Positions 8,420 through 16,809 of a stretch of 64,000 bases of DNA are shown one piece after another. The stretch is from assembly GCF_013410565.1 (NCBI RefSeq), contig NZ_JACCFO010000001.1, positions 3,162,001-3,226,000 of the forward strand, read 5' to 3'. How positions within the stretch are numbered: position 1 is the stretch's first letter; each line of letters opens with the position of its first letter. Source of the stretch: Streptomonospora nanhaiensis. Lineage in GTDB: Bacteria > Actinomycetota > Actinomycetes > Streptosporangiales > Streptosporangiaceae. Under the pieces are notes generated by a model. It saw only the letters and a program-made list of their open reading frames with translations. It was not told the DNA's origin and did no database searches. Made by a program: the position numbers and the translations under genes.

Positions 8420-10048
8420 GTGAGCACGACGGCCGAAGAGACCAACGACAAGTCCACCCGCGAGGTCGTCGCGGAGGCGGGGCGGCGGCGCACGTTCGCG
8501 GTGATCTCCCACCCCGACGCCGGCAAGTCCACGCTGACCGAGGCGCTGGCGCTGCACGCCGCGGCGATCACCTCGGCCGGCGCGGTGCACGGCAAGGGCG
8601 AGCGCCGCGGGGTCACCTCGGACTGGATGGAGATGGAGCAGGCGCGCGGCATCTCCATCACCTCGGCGGCCCTGCGCATCGACTACGCCGACCGGGTGCT
8701 CAACCTGCTGGACACCCCCGGCCACGCCGACTTCTCCGAGGACACCTACCGGGTGCTCTCGGCGGTGGACTGCGCGGTCATGCTGCTGGACTCCGCCAAG
8801 GGCCTGGAGGCCCAGACCCTGAAGCTGTTCGACGTGTGCCGCGCGCGGCGCATGCCGGTCATCACGTTCGTCAACAAGTGGGACCGGCCCGGCCGCGAGC
8901 CGCTGGAGCTGCTGGACGAGATCGAGCAGCGGATCGGGCTGCGCCCCACCCCGCTGAACTGGCCGGTGGGGATCGCCGGCGACTTCCGCGGGCTCCTGGA
9001 CCGCGCGAGCGGTACCTACACCCGCTTCACCCGCACCCCCGGCGGCGCCACCCGCGCCATCGAGGAGACCCTGACCCCCGAGGAGGCGGCCGAGGCGGAA
9101 GGGGAGGCCTGGACCCAGGCCGTGGAGGAGCTGGAGCTGCTCGGCGAGATCGGCGCGGACTTCGACGTCGCGTCGTTCATGGCCGGGGAGTCCTCGCCGG
9201 TGCTGTTCGGCGCCGCGCTGCCCAACTTCGGGGTCTCCCAGCTGCTGCGGGCCCTGGTGGACCTGGCTCCCCCGCCCTCGGACCCGGTCGACGCCGCCGG
9301 CGCCGGCCGCCCGATCGGCGCGCCGTTCTCCGGCCAGGTGTTCAAGATGCAGGCCAACATGGACAAGGCGCACCGCGACCGGATGGCGTTCGTGCGGGTG
9401 GCCACGGGCCGGTTCGAGCGCGGCATGGTGCTGACCCACGCCGCCACCGGGCGCCCCTTCGCCACCAAGTACACCCAGGCGGTGTTCGGCAGCGAGCGCA
9501 CCACCATCGAGACCGCCTACCCCGGCGACGTGATCGCGCTGGTCAACGCCGCCGCGCTGAAGGTCGGCGACACCCTGTACGCGGGCCGCAAGGTGGAGTT
9601 CCCGCCGATCCCCAGCTTCGCGCCCGAGCACTTCGCGGTGGCGCGCGCGGTCGACGCCGGCCGCTACAAGCAGTTCCAGCGCGGGATCGCCCAGCTCGAC
9701 GCCGAGGGCGTGGTGCAGGTGCTGACCTCCGACGTGCGCGGCGAGCAGGCGCCGGTGCTGGCGGCGGTGGGGCCGCTGCAGTTCGACGTGGTCTCCCACC
9801 GCATGGCCGAGGAGTTCCGCGCCCCCATCGAGCTGGCGCACCTGGACTACACGCTGGCCCGGCACACCGACGCCGCCTCGGCTCCGGTGGCCAACAGCCT
9901 GTCCGGCGCCGAGGTGCTGACCCGCCGCTCCGACGGCGAACTGCTGGTCCTGGTGCACAACAAGTGGCGCCTGCGGGTGATCCAGCGCGACCACCCCGAA
10001 CTGGTTCTGGAGCCGCTGCTGGCCGGGGGCGTCGAGCAGGAGGAGTAG
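8420..10048 (+). CDS. prfC: Peptide chain release factor 3 (RF3), translational GTPase
   Basis: RF3 is the ribosome-associated GTPase that recycles RF1/RF2 after termination. The 542-aa product has the P-loop SHPDAGKST (residues about 30-38), the G2 region with RGISITSAA, the G3 box DTPGHADF and the G4 box NKWDRP. These are followed by the RF3-specific linker and domains II-III (GRPIGAPFSGQVFKMQANMD, ERTTIETAYPGDVIALVN, and the C-terminal VGPLQFDVVSHRMAEEF). Length matches the family. The start is uncertain: GTG 8345 would add 25 residues, but a -10-like hexamer overlaps it and GAGGAA lies upstream of 8420. The gene stands alone, convergent with the nitric oxide synthase gene. Confidence 0.93.
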   Translation: MSTTAEETNDKSTREVVAEAGRRRTFAVISHPDAGKSTLTEALALHAAAITSAGAVHGKGERRGVTSDWMEMEQARGISITSAALRIDYADRVLNLLDTPGHADFSEDTYRVLSAVDCAVMLLDSAKGLEAQTLKLFDVCRARRMPVITFVNKWDRPGREPLELLDEIEQRIGLRPTPLNWPVGIAGDFRGLLDRASGTYTRFTRTPGGATRAIEETLTPEEAAEAEGEAWTQAVEELELLGEIGADFDVASFMAGESSPVLFGAALPNFGVSQLLRALVDLAPPPSDPVDAAGAGRPIGAPFSGQVFKMQANMDKAHRDRMAFVRVATGRFERGMVLTHAATGRPFATKYTQAVFGSERTTIETAYPGDVIALVNAAALKVGDTLYAGRKVEFPPIPSFAPEHFAVARAVDAGRYKQFQRGIAQLDAEGVVQVLTSDVRGEQAPVLAAVGPLQFDVVSHRMAEEFRAPIELAHLDYTLARHTDAASAPVANSLSGAEVLTRRSDGELLVLVHNKWRLRVIQRDHPELVLEPLLAGGVEQEE

Positions 10049-10276
10049 CCCGCCGGGGACCTGGGGCGCCTCCGCCGCCCCCGACCACGCCCCCGCGCCC
10101 CCTCCGCCGCAGGCCTCCGGCGGTCGGGCCGGTCGTGCTCGGCGGGGTGGCCTCGGCCGGCCAGACGGCGGTGATGGCGTCGACGCGCCCGGCGCCGAAC
10201 CCGGCCGTTCGCAGCACCCGGCACGCGTCCCGCCACCGTCCCGGGACCCCACACCTGGGCCGCACCCCGGCGGCGC

Positions 10277-11482
10277 TCACCAGGGCAGGCGCGCCACGAA
10301 CGCCGGACGCAGCGCGCCGGGTACCGGGTCGTAGTAGCGGTGGAACACCGCCGTGGCCGAGCCCGAGATCGGGGGCACCAGCCAGCTCCAGTCGGCCGGG
10401 ACCGCGCGGCCGGCCCGCTCCTCGCGCTCGATGTGGGTCAGGAACCGGCGGGCCTCGGTGTGGTGGTCGGCCATGGTGACCCCGGCCCGGCGGAAGGAGT
10501 GCAGCACCGCGACGTTCAGCTCCACCAGCGCGCGGTCGCGCCACAGGCTGTCCTCGGCGGCGGTGTCCAGCCCCAGGCGGCGGGCGACCTCGGGCAGCAG
10601 GTCGTAGCGGCCGGTGTCGCCGAGGTTGCGCGCGCCGATCTCGGTGACCATGTACCAGCCGTTCTGCGGCGCCGAGGGGTAGCAGACACCGCCGACCTCC
10701 AGCGCCAGGTGCGACACCGCCGGCACCGCGTGCCAGCGCAGCCCCAGCTCGGCGAACCAGGCGAGGCGGGGGTGGGTGATGGCGACCTCGTGCACGGTGT
10801 CCTCGGGCAGCCGGAACCACCGCGGACGCAGTGCGGGGTGCTCCTGGACGATCAGCGGCAGCACGGTGAACTCGCCGACGGGGTCGGGCCAGCCCAGCCG
10901 CCGCGCCAGGGCGGTGGTGTCGGCCGTCTTGGGGTCGCCGACGCGGCGGCGGACGCCGGCGTAGGAGACGAGCTGGCCGTTGCGCCCGCGCGGCCCGGGC
11001 CGCCCGGGCCGGTCGGGGGCGAAGACCGACACCAGGGGGCGGACGCGGCCCCCGTTGTGGCCGCGGCGCAGGTGGTCGAAGCAGGCGGCGGCGATCTGCT
11101 CGGCCGAGGACACGTGCCGCAGGTCGCGCACGACGAGGCTCTGCCAGTACAGCCGGCCCAGGCAGCGCCCGGCGTTGCGCCAGGCGACCCGGGCGCCGAA
11201 GACCAGTTCGTCGCGGGTGTGGGTGTAGGTGCCGGTGTCGGCGATCTCGGCGAGCGCCTGGCGCAGGCGCGGCTCCACGGGCCCGGCCTCGGGCCGCTCG
11301 CGGTGGAACTGCCGCAGGAACGCCTCGGCGTCGTCGGGGTCGGCCCGGCCGTCGCGGACCCGCTGCACGGGCTCCTCGCCCGGGGCCAGGACGTCGGGGC
11401 CCGGGGCCGCGTGGGGGGCGGGGTGGGGGTCGGCGTGGTGGGGGCACCCGCGCTGTGCGCCGGTCAGGGGATGAGCTGTCAT
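10277..11482 (-). CDS. nos: Bacterial nitric oxide synthase, oxygenase domain
   Basis: This enzyme oxidises L-arginine to citrulline and NO on a heme-thiolate with tetrahydrobiopterin or a related pterin. The 401-aa product has the full oxygenase domain. The proximal ligand is Cys107 in WRNAGRCLGRL. Later come GRVRPLVSVFAP, FRLPEDTVHEVAITHP, and the substrate/pterin region PQNGWYMVTEIGARNL and GRYDLLPEVARRLGLD. The first 45 residues are Pro/His-rich and not conserved. Like most bacterial enzymes it has no reductase domain and must borrow electrons. The ATG at 11482 was chosen because longer in-frame starts run into AT-rich leader DNA. A free-standing gene may serve stress protection or a biosynthetic pathway elsewhere. 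Confidence 0.93.
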   Translation of the reverse strand: MTAHPLTGAQRGCPHHADPHPAPHAAPGPDVLAPGEEPVQRVRDGRADPDDAEAFLRQFHRERPEAGPVEPRLRQALAEIADTGTYTHTRDELVFGARVAWRNAGRCLGRLYWQSLVVRDLRHVSSAEQIAAACFDHLRRGHNGGRVRPLVSVFAPDRPGRPGPRGRNGQLVSYAGVRRRVGDPKTADTTALARRLGWPDPVGEFTVLPLIVQEHPALRPRWFRLPEDTVHEVAITHPRLAWFAELGLRWHAVPAVSHLALEVGGVCYPSAPQNGWYMVTEIGARNLGDTGRYDLLPEVARRLGLDTAAEDSLWRDRALVELNVAVLHSFRRAGVTMADHHTEARRFLTHIEREERAGRAVPADWSWLVPPISGSATAVFHRYYDPVPGALRPAFVARLPW

Positions 11483-11747
11483 GGGGCGCAGCCGTTCGTC
11501 GCGAGCGGGCCACGGTGTGCGTGGAGAGGCCGGGGGGAGCCTCCGGAAAGCAGGGTAAGACAGAACCGGGAATTGTTCTATAACCCGGAGAGGCAACTGG
11601 TTCTGGAGTTTCCCCTGTGGTTTCCGGTTGGTAATAACACGATCCAGGTGATATTGCCGGAGCGGCCACCGCGCATCCTGGAACCGGCACCCAAGAAGAC
11701 CTCTTACCAGTGGTGGTTCACCGCCCGATCGCCTTCCGGGCACGGAC
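11483..11747 (-). promoter_or_regulatory. AT-rich leader region of the nitric oxide synthase gene
   Basis: This 265-nt gap between nos and the HD-domain gene is clearly AT-richer than its surroundings, especially 11560-11660. It contains CCGGG-aattgttctataa-CCCGG (an inverted repeat with TATAGA on the minus strand in the loop). No -35/-10 pair with good spacing stands out. I infer that the nos promoter lies here. Confidence 0.4.
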
Positions 11748-12344
11748 CTAAACCAACGCGTAACCGTATTTCCCGATAAACGGAGTGAGATCCGGTTCAC
11801 CGAAGCGTTCGCGCATTGCGGCGAACTTGGAGACCTTGTCCTTTCCGAACCGGCGGACGGTCGCCGCGTAGGCGGCCGGGGTCAGGAACACCGGCGGGTC
11901 GGTCTTGCTGTGGAACTTGTCGGCGTACATGACCAGCGCCTCCTCGTCCGACTCCGCGAGGTAGTCGCCCACGGGGATCGGCAGGCCCTGGCGGAGCACG
12001 TCCCTGCTGGTCAAGCCCATTCCGGTGTGGCAGGAGCAGAACCGGCACAGCGCCTGGGAGAGGCCCAGCGACTCCAGCAGCCCGTGGCCGAGCACGCCGT
12101 GGGCCACGTAGCGCGCGTGGTCCAGCCGGCCCTCGGCGTCGTAGAGCCGGTAGACCCCGATGTCGTGCAGCAGGCTCCCGGCGCGCACCAGGCGCCGGTC
12201 GAGGTCGAACCCCCCGGCGTCCAGGAGCTGCTCGGCGATCCCGCACACGATCTCGCAGTGGGTGTAGACCAGCTCCAGCGCCTCGGGGGTGGGCGCGTAG
12301 CGGGCGTGCAGGGCGCGGATCTCCTCGTCGGTGGGTAGGCGCAT
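11748..12344 (-). CDS. HD-domain (TIGR00295-like) metal-dependent phosphohydrolase
   Basis: This is a 198-aa single-domain protein of the HD superfamily. The metal-binding order is visible: His in ELVYTHCEIVCGIAEQLL (about 28), the His-Asp pair in GSLLHDIGVYRLYD (about 56-57), His in YVAHGVLGHGLLESLG, and a Cys/His-rich CRFCSCHTGMGLT. This matches the TIGR00295 subgroup, whose substrates (nucleotides or phosphoesters) are not established. The ATG at 12344 is preceded by TAGGGT with 7 nt spacing and no Shine-Dalgarno sequence, suggesting a leaderless message. It is divergent from the methyltransferase at 12471. Confidence 0.8.
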   Translation of the reverse strand: MRLPTDEEIRALHARYAPTPEALELVYTHCEIVCGIAEQLLDAGGFDLDRRLVRAGSLLHDIGVYRLYDAEGRLDHARYVAHGVLGHGLLESLGLSQALCRFCSCHTGMGLTSRDVLRQGLPIPVGDYLAESDEEALVMYADKFHSKTDPPVFLTPAAYAATVRRFGKDKVSKFAAMRERFGEPDLTPFIGKYGYALV

Positions 12345-12357
12345 GGGCCGGACCCTA
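12345..12357 (-). promoter_or_regulatory. Candidate leaderless -10 element for the HD-domain gene
   Basis: On the minus strand TAGGGT (plus-strand 12352-12357) is followed by 7 nt and the ATG at 12344, with no ribosome binding site. Confidence 0.5.
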
Positions 12358-12470
12358 CCGCCCGCGCGCCCCCGCCCGGCCGGGCCGCGCGCGGGCGGGG
12401 GCCGCCGTAGGCTGGTCGCGGGCGCGCGGCGCGCCGCCGCGCCCCCACCGTCGGCGGAGGGAGGCCGGGC

Positions 12471-13112
12471 ATGGCGGGCACATCGGAGGCGGCGATGGCG
12501 TACTGGGAGGGCCCGGGCGCCGGCAAGACCTTCACCCACCCGGTGCCGCTGGACCTGCTCGCGCGGTGGGTCGACCCCGCCGCCCGGATACTGGACTTCG
12601 GCTGCGGCTACGGCCGCGTGCTGCGCGCGCTGGCCGACGCCGGCTACCGCAACACCGTCGGCACCGACCCCTCGGCCGCCCTCGTCGAGCGGGGCCGCCG
12701 GGAGTCGCCCGACCTGGAGCTGCGGCACGCGCCCTCGCTGCCGCTGGCCGAGCCCGACGGCGCCTTCGACGCGGTGCTGCTGGTCTCGGTCCTCACGGTG
12801 ATCCCCGACGAGCGCGACCAGCGCGCGGTCGCCGACGAGGTGCAGCGGCTGTGCGCGCCCGGCGGGGTGGTGGTGCTGTGCGACTTCCCGCTCCAGGACA
12901 GCCCGCACCACCGCGCCACCTACGCCGCCTCGGCGCACCCCGTGCACGGGGTGTTCACCCGCCCCGACGGCGGGGTGTTCCGCCACCACGACCCCGCCCA
13001 CCTGGCCGCGCTGTTTCGCCGGTGCACCCTGGAGCACGCCGAGCCGGCCGACATGACCAGTCTCAACGGCCACGCCATGCGCGGCCTGCAGTGGGTGCTG
13101 CGCCGCGGCTGA
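12471..13112 (+). CDS. Class I SAM-dependent methyltransferase
   Basis: This is a 213-aa soluble methyltransferase. Motif I is ILDFGCGYGRVLRALADAG (residues about 40-58), followed by the post-I acidic residue in NTVGTDPSAALVERG, and then GAFDAVLLVSVLTVIPDE (motif IV) and LCAPGGVVVLCDFPLQDS. It resembles small ubiquinone/Methyltransf_11-type enzymes. The ATG at 12471 is preceded by GGAGGGAGGCC. It is divergent from the HD-domain gene and convergent with the sugar permease. The acceptor is unknown. Confidence 0.82.
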   Translation: MAGTSEAAMAYWEGPGAGKTFTHPVPLDLLARWVDPAARILDFGCGYGRVLRALADAGYRNTVGTDPSAALVERGRRESPDLELRHAPSLPLAEPDGAFDAVLLVSVLTVIPDERDQRAVADEVQRLCAPGGVVVLCDFPLQDSPHHRATYAASAHPVHGVFTRPDGGVFRHHDPAHLAALFRRCTLEHAEPADMTSLNGHAMRGLQWVLRRG

Positions 13113-13136
13113 GCCGCCCGCGCGCGGCCGCCCGCC

Positions 13137-13976
13137 TCACTTCACCGCCCCGGCGGACAGCCCCGACACCAGGTGCCGCTGCACCAGCAGGAACGCCACC
13201 AGGACCGGCAGCGAGACCGTGAGCGAGGCGGCCAGCAGCTCGTTCCACCGGGTGTCGACCTGGCTGGTGTAGAGCTTGAGCCCGATGGAGAGCGTGCGCG
13301 TGCGGTCGTCGGTGAGGACCGACGCGAACAGCACCTCGCCCCAGGCCGTGACGAACGCGAACACGCCCACCGCGATGATCCCGGGCCGGGCCACCGGCAG
13401 CACCACCCGCACCAGGGCGCCGAGGCGGCCGGTGCCGTCGATCATCGCCGCCTCCTCCAGTCCCTCGGGGATGGCGCTGAAGTGGCTCGCCAGCATCCAG
13501 ATCGAGAACGGCAGCGCGAAGGTGAGGTAGGTGATCACCAGGCCGTGGTAGGTGCCGGTCAGCTCGACGCCCAGCAGGTCCTCGGTCCGCACGAAGAGCA
13601 GGAACAGCGGCAGCAGGAAGAGGATGCCGGGGAACATCTGGGTCGACAGCACGGTCATGGCGAACACCCGCTCGCCGCGGAACCGCAGCCGCGCCAGCGG
13701 GTAGGCCGCCAGGATCGCCACCACGAGCGCCAGCGCCGTGGCCGACACCGTCACCACCAGGCTGTTGGCCAGGTAGCGGGCGAGCGGGATGGTCGACCAC
13801 ATGTCCACGTAGGGCGCGAACGTGACGCGTTCGGGCAGCCAGGTGAACATGCCGCGCACGTCCTCCAGCGGCTTGACCGAGGTCGTGGCCAGCACGTACA
13901 GCGGCAGCAGGGTGAAGGCCGCGAGGAACCCCAGCGTCAGCCGGCGGAACCAGCGGAACCCGGTCGTCTCGGTCAT
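13137..13976 (-). CDS. Carbohydrate ABC transporter permease (MalG/ThuG type)
   Basis: This is a 279-aa inner-membrane permease with six predicted helices: an N-terminal one (LTLGFLAAFTLLPLYVLAT), then helices near residues 75-95, 110-130, 140-160, 195-215 and 245-265. The cytoplasmic EAA loop reads EEAAMIDGTGRLGALVRVVLP and contacts the ATPase. Its start overlaps the stop of the upstream permease as ATGA (13973-13976), and AGGAGG precedes it. It forms the importer with the two upstream genes. No ATPase gene follows, so a shared MsiK-like ATPase encoded elsewhere is inferred. Confidence 0.92.
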   Translation of the reverse strand: MTETTGFRWFRRLTLGFLAAFTLLPLYVLATTSVKPLEDVRGMFTWLPERVTFAPYVDMWSTIPLARYLANSLVVTVSATALALVVAILAAYPLARLRFRGERVFAMTVLSTQMFPGILFLLPLFLLFVRTEDLLGVELTGTYHGLVITYLTFALPFSIWMLASHFSAIPEGLEEAAMIDGTGRLGALVRVVLPVARPGIIAVGVFAFVTAWGEVLFASVLTDDRTRTLSIGLKLYTSQVDTRWNELLAASLTVSLPVLVAFLLVQRHLVSGLSAGAVK

Positions 13977-15001
13977 GAACGCCTCCTGGGCAGCACCGTT
14001 CGGACGTAGAGGGCCGAGGCCGCCACCAGCGCGGCCAGCAGCAGCGCGCTCATGGCGGCGCCCAGCCCGAAGTTCCAGTTGACGAAGGAGTGCTCGTAGA
14101 CCAGCGGCGAGACCAGCCGCGCGCTCTCCGGCGAGGTCTCGCCGAACAGCAGGTAGGGCAGGTCGAACTCGTTGAACGTCCACAGGCCCATGACCAGCAG
14201 CACCACCCCGTTGGCCGAGCGGACCATGGGCAGCGTGACCGAGGTGAACCGCTTCCAGTTGGAGGCGCCGTCGATCGCCGCCGCCTCGTACACCTCGTTC
14301 GGGATGCTCTGCAGGGCCGCCAGCAGCATCAGGAACGCGAACGGCCACAGCCGCCACACCGACACCACCACCAGCACCCAGAACGCGTTCTCGCCGATGA
14401 GCCAGAACGGCCGCTCCTCCAGCAGGCCGAGGTCGGACACCAGCAGCCGGTTCACCATGCCGTCGCGCTGGTTGACCATGAACGCCCACACGATGGCGGT
14501 GACGTAGACCGGCAGCGCGTAGGGCACCAGGAACAGCGTGCGCACCAGGCCCCGGCCGCGGAACCGGGAGTTGAGCGCCACGGCCGCCGCCATCCCCAGC
14601 GCCCACGACAGCCCCACCACCAGCACGGTGTAGCCGGCGGTGCGCAGCAGGCTCTGGTACAGGGCGCCGCCCAGCGCGCCGCCGGGGTCCAGCCCCTGGG
14701 CGAAATTCTCCCAGCCCACGAACGGGGCGGTGGTCCAGCGCCGGATGGTGAGCTGGGTCAGCGAGGTGAAGGCGATGTAGATCCCCAGGGCCATGGGGAC
14801 GATGTGGATGAGCAGTTCCAGCACGACCGCGGGCGCGGCCATGCCGTAGGGCAGGAGCGAGCGGCGGCGCCGGCGGGCGGCGGCCGGGCGGGGGGAGGGG
14901 GGCCGCTGCGGGCTCGGCGGCGCGGCGGCGGGGCCGGAGCCGGGGGCGGGGGGCGGCGCGGCGCCCGCCGGGCGGCCGCGCCGGTTGGGGCTGGTGGACA
15001 T
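13973..15001 (-). CDS. Carbohydrate ABC transporter permease (MalF/ThuF type)
   Basis: This is a 342-aa permease. The first 45 residues are a Pro/Ala-rich, positively charged cytoplasmic extension ending in RRRRRS. The first helix follows (VVLELLIHIVPMALGIYIA), then further helices and the EAA loop EAAAIDGASNWKRFTSVTLP. The protein ends in RTVLPRRRS. ATG 15001 is chosen because GGAGG lies 7 nt upstream. The binding-protein gene is 85 nt upstream on the same strand. With the MalG-type partner it forms the transmembrane pore of a sugar importer. Confidence 0.92.
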   Translation of the reverse strand: MSTSPNRRGRPAGAAPPPAPGSGPAAAPPSPQRPPSPRPAAARRRRRSLLPYGMAAPAVVLELLIHIVPMALGIYIAFTSLTQLTIRRWTTAPFVGWENFAQGLDPGGALGGALYQSLLRTAGYTVLVVGLSWALGMAAAVALNSRFRGRGLVRTLFLVPYALPVYVTAIVWAFMVNQRDGMVNRLLVSDLGLLEERPFWLIGENAFWVLVVVSVWRLWPFAFLMLLAALQSIPNEVYEAAAIDGASNWKRFTSVTLPMVRSANGVVLLVMGLWTFNEFDLPYLLFGETSPESARLVSPLVYEHSFVNWNFGLGAAMSALLLAALVAASALYVRTVLPRRRS

Positions 15002-15086
15002 GGCAGCGCCTCCAGGGGGAACGCCGCCCCGCCCGGCGCGGAAGGCGGGCGGGGCGGGGCGGAACGGGCGGTGGCCGCGGGCGCCG

Positions 15087-16406
15087 CTAGTTCGCGGCGT
15101 CCATCTGCGTCTCGGCGTCCTCCAGCGCGGCGCGCACGGCGTCCTCGCCGACGTCGCCGCTGGTGGCGGCCTCGGCGAACAGGCCGGCGATCGCCTCGCC
15201 GAGCACGGTCTCCAACTGCCCCTCCTCGGGGATCTGCGGCATCGGCTCGGCGTGCTCGGCCAGGATCGTCCGGAAGGTCTCCATGTCCGCGTCGGCCAGG
15301 GCATCGTCGTCGTAGGCGGCGCGGGCGACCGGGAGCGTCTGGAACTCCTGGCTGAGGTAGACCTGCTCCTCGGGGCTGGTCAGGTGCTCCACCAGTTGGA
15401 GCGCGCCCTGCGGGTTGCCGGAGTCGGCGAAGACGCTGATGTTGATCCCCGCGGCGATGCTCTGGACGGGCTCGCCCTGCCCGGGCAGCGGGTCGAGCAC
15501 GGGCACCTGGGCGATCTCGTAGTCCTCGAACCCGCGCTCGGCCATGGTGGTGCGGGTGCTGCCCTGGACGATCACCATGGCCGCGCGCCCGTCCACGAAG
15601 TCGCCGACGGCCTGGGTGCCGTCGCTGAACTCGGCGTTTCCGGGGTCGACCACCCCGTGCTCGGCCATGAGGTCGATCCACATCTTCACCGCGTCGACCT
15701 GCTCGGGGGAGGCGAACGACGGGCCGTCGTCCCACAGCCGCCCGCCGTGCTGGCGGCCCAGGACGAACGCCATGTGGGAGTTCTGCCGCTCGCTGCCGCC
15801 CTCCAGCGCGAACCCGTACTGGTCGGTCTCGCCGTCGCCGTCGGTGTCGCGGGTCAGCTCCTCGGCCGCGTCGACGAACTCCGCCCAGGTGGCGGGCGGC
15901 TCCTCGATCCCGGCCTCCTCGAACAGGGTGGGGTTGTAGAACAGCGCGTAGGACAGGCCGTAGAGGGGCACCGAGGTCGGCGGCTCGCCGGGCGCGCCGC
16001 CGGTGGCGTAGCTGGTCTCCACGAACCGGTCCTGGCCGCCGACCGCCTCCAGGTCGGCGCCCTCGAAGGGCACGAACGCGCCGGTCTCCTGCAGGCTCGC
16101 GGCCCAGGTGTTGCCGATGTTGAGGACGTCGGGGGCGTCCCCGCTGCTCACGGCGGTGAGGATGCGGTTGTACAGCTCGCTCCAGGGGATCACCTCCAGC
16201 TCGACCTCGATGCCGGTCTCCTCGGTGAAGCGGTCCAGCGCGGGGCGCAGGACCGCTTCGTCCTCCTCCACGCTGGCGCCCTGGTTGCTGGCCCAGTAGG
16301 TGAGGACCTGGTCGCCGCCGGATCCCTCGCCGCCGCACGCGGTCAGGGCCGCGGCGAGGACGAGGGCGGTGCCGGCGGAGGCCGCTGCCTTGAGGGGGAT
16401 CTGCAC
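15087..16406 (-). CDS. Extracellular sugar-binding lipoprotein of ABC importer
   Basis: This is a 439-aa solute-binding protein. The N-terminus is a lipoprotein signal (AASAGTALVLAAALTAC, lipobox LTAC with Cys at about residue 24), so it is anchored outside the membrane. The mature part has features of the MalE/UgpB superfamily: VLTYWASNQGA near the start, LEVIPWSELYNRILTAVSSG, PDVLNIGNTWAASLQETGAF, and AAEELTRDTDGDGETDQYGF. The GTG start at 16406 has GGAGA upstream. The two permeases follow in the same direction. The ligand is probably an oligosaccharide or sugar alcohol, but cannot be named. An AACCGGTT palindrome lies 174 nt upstream. Confidence 0.93.
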   Translation of the reverse strand: MQIPLKAAASAGTALVLAAALTACGGEGSGGDQVLTYWASNQGASVEEDEAVLRPALDRFTEETGIEVELEVIPWSELYNRILTAVSSGDAPDVLNIGNTWAASLQETGAFVPFEGADLEAVGGQDRFVETSYATGGAPGEPPTSVPLYGLSYALFYNPTLFEEAGIEEPPATWAEFVDAAEELTRDTDGDGETDQYGFALEGGSERQNSHMAFVLGRQHGGRLWDDGPSFASPEQVDAVKMWIDLMAEHGVVDPGNAEFSDGTQAVGDFVDGRAAMVIVQGSTRTTMAERGFEDYEIAQVPVLDPLPGQGEPVQSIAAGINISVFADSGNPQGALQLVEHLTSPEEQVYLSQEFQTLPVARAAYDDDALADADMETFRTILAEHAEPMPQIPEEGQLETVLGEAIAGLFAEAATSGDVGEDAVRAALEDAETQMDAAN

Positions 16407-16809
16407 GACCGTCTCCGATCTGGTTGAGGCCGGGGGCGCCGCCCGCCGGGTGGGGCGGCGGACGGCCGAAGGGGGATGCGCCTGCTCGAGCGCACGGGAG
16501 GGCGCGGGAGCGCGGGAAGGGGTGCGGACGGGTCGAAGGGGGCGCCGGGCGGCGGCCGGGGCGCGCGGAGGGTCGACTGAACCGGTTTACCGCGCGTGAG
16601 TGTAACCCCCACCGCACCCGAAAGGCCACCACCGGTGATCAGGCGCGTGCCGAAGGAGACGGCGCGGCCGCCGCCGGCCCGAGAACACGGCCCGAGGGGG
16701 AATCGGAACGGGCACGGCGGGTAGCGGCTCCGCCACCGCTGCCCCCGCGTTCCCCAGCGGCCCGGACGGGCCCTGCGCGGCGCCCGGCAGCACCCGGCAA
16801 GGAGGGCAC
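16407..16809. other. Divergent control region between sugar importer and Mn catalase
   Basis: This 403-nt gap has no supported gene. The palindrome TGAACCGGTTTA lies at 16578-16589, in a patch that is AT-richer than the surrounding DNA. The catalase ribosome binding site AAGGAGGG lies at about 16799-16806. No clear -35/-10 pair was found for either gene. Confidence 0.5.
16578..16589. promoter_or_regulatory. Candidate LacI-type operator (AACCGGTT palindrome)
   Basis: TGAACCGGTTTA has a perfect 8-bp core, AACCGGTT (16580-16587), with a central CG as in many LacI-family operators. Its position upstream of a sugar importer suggests sugar-responsive repression. No LacI gene is adjacent. Confidence 0.4.

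Noticed and set aside
10048-10276. Minus-strand reading frame between prfC and nos with protein-like stretches
   Set aside because: A short segment looks coding-like, but it has no start, no family features and merges into antisense of prfC. Probably chance openness in high-GC DNA.
14985-16427. 480-codon plus-strand frame opposite the sugar-binding protein
   Set aside because: Shadow of the binding-protein gene, which has a lipobox and clear family motifs on the minus strand.
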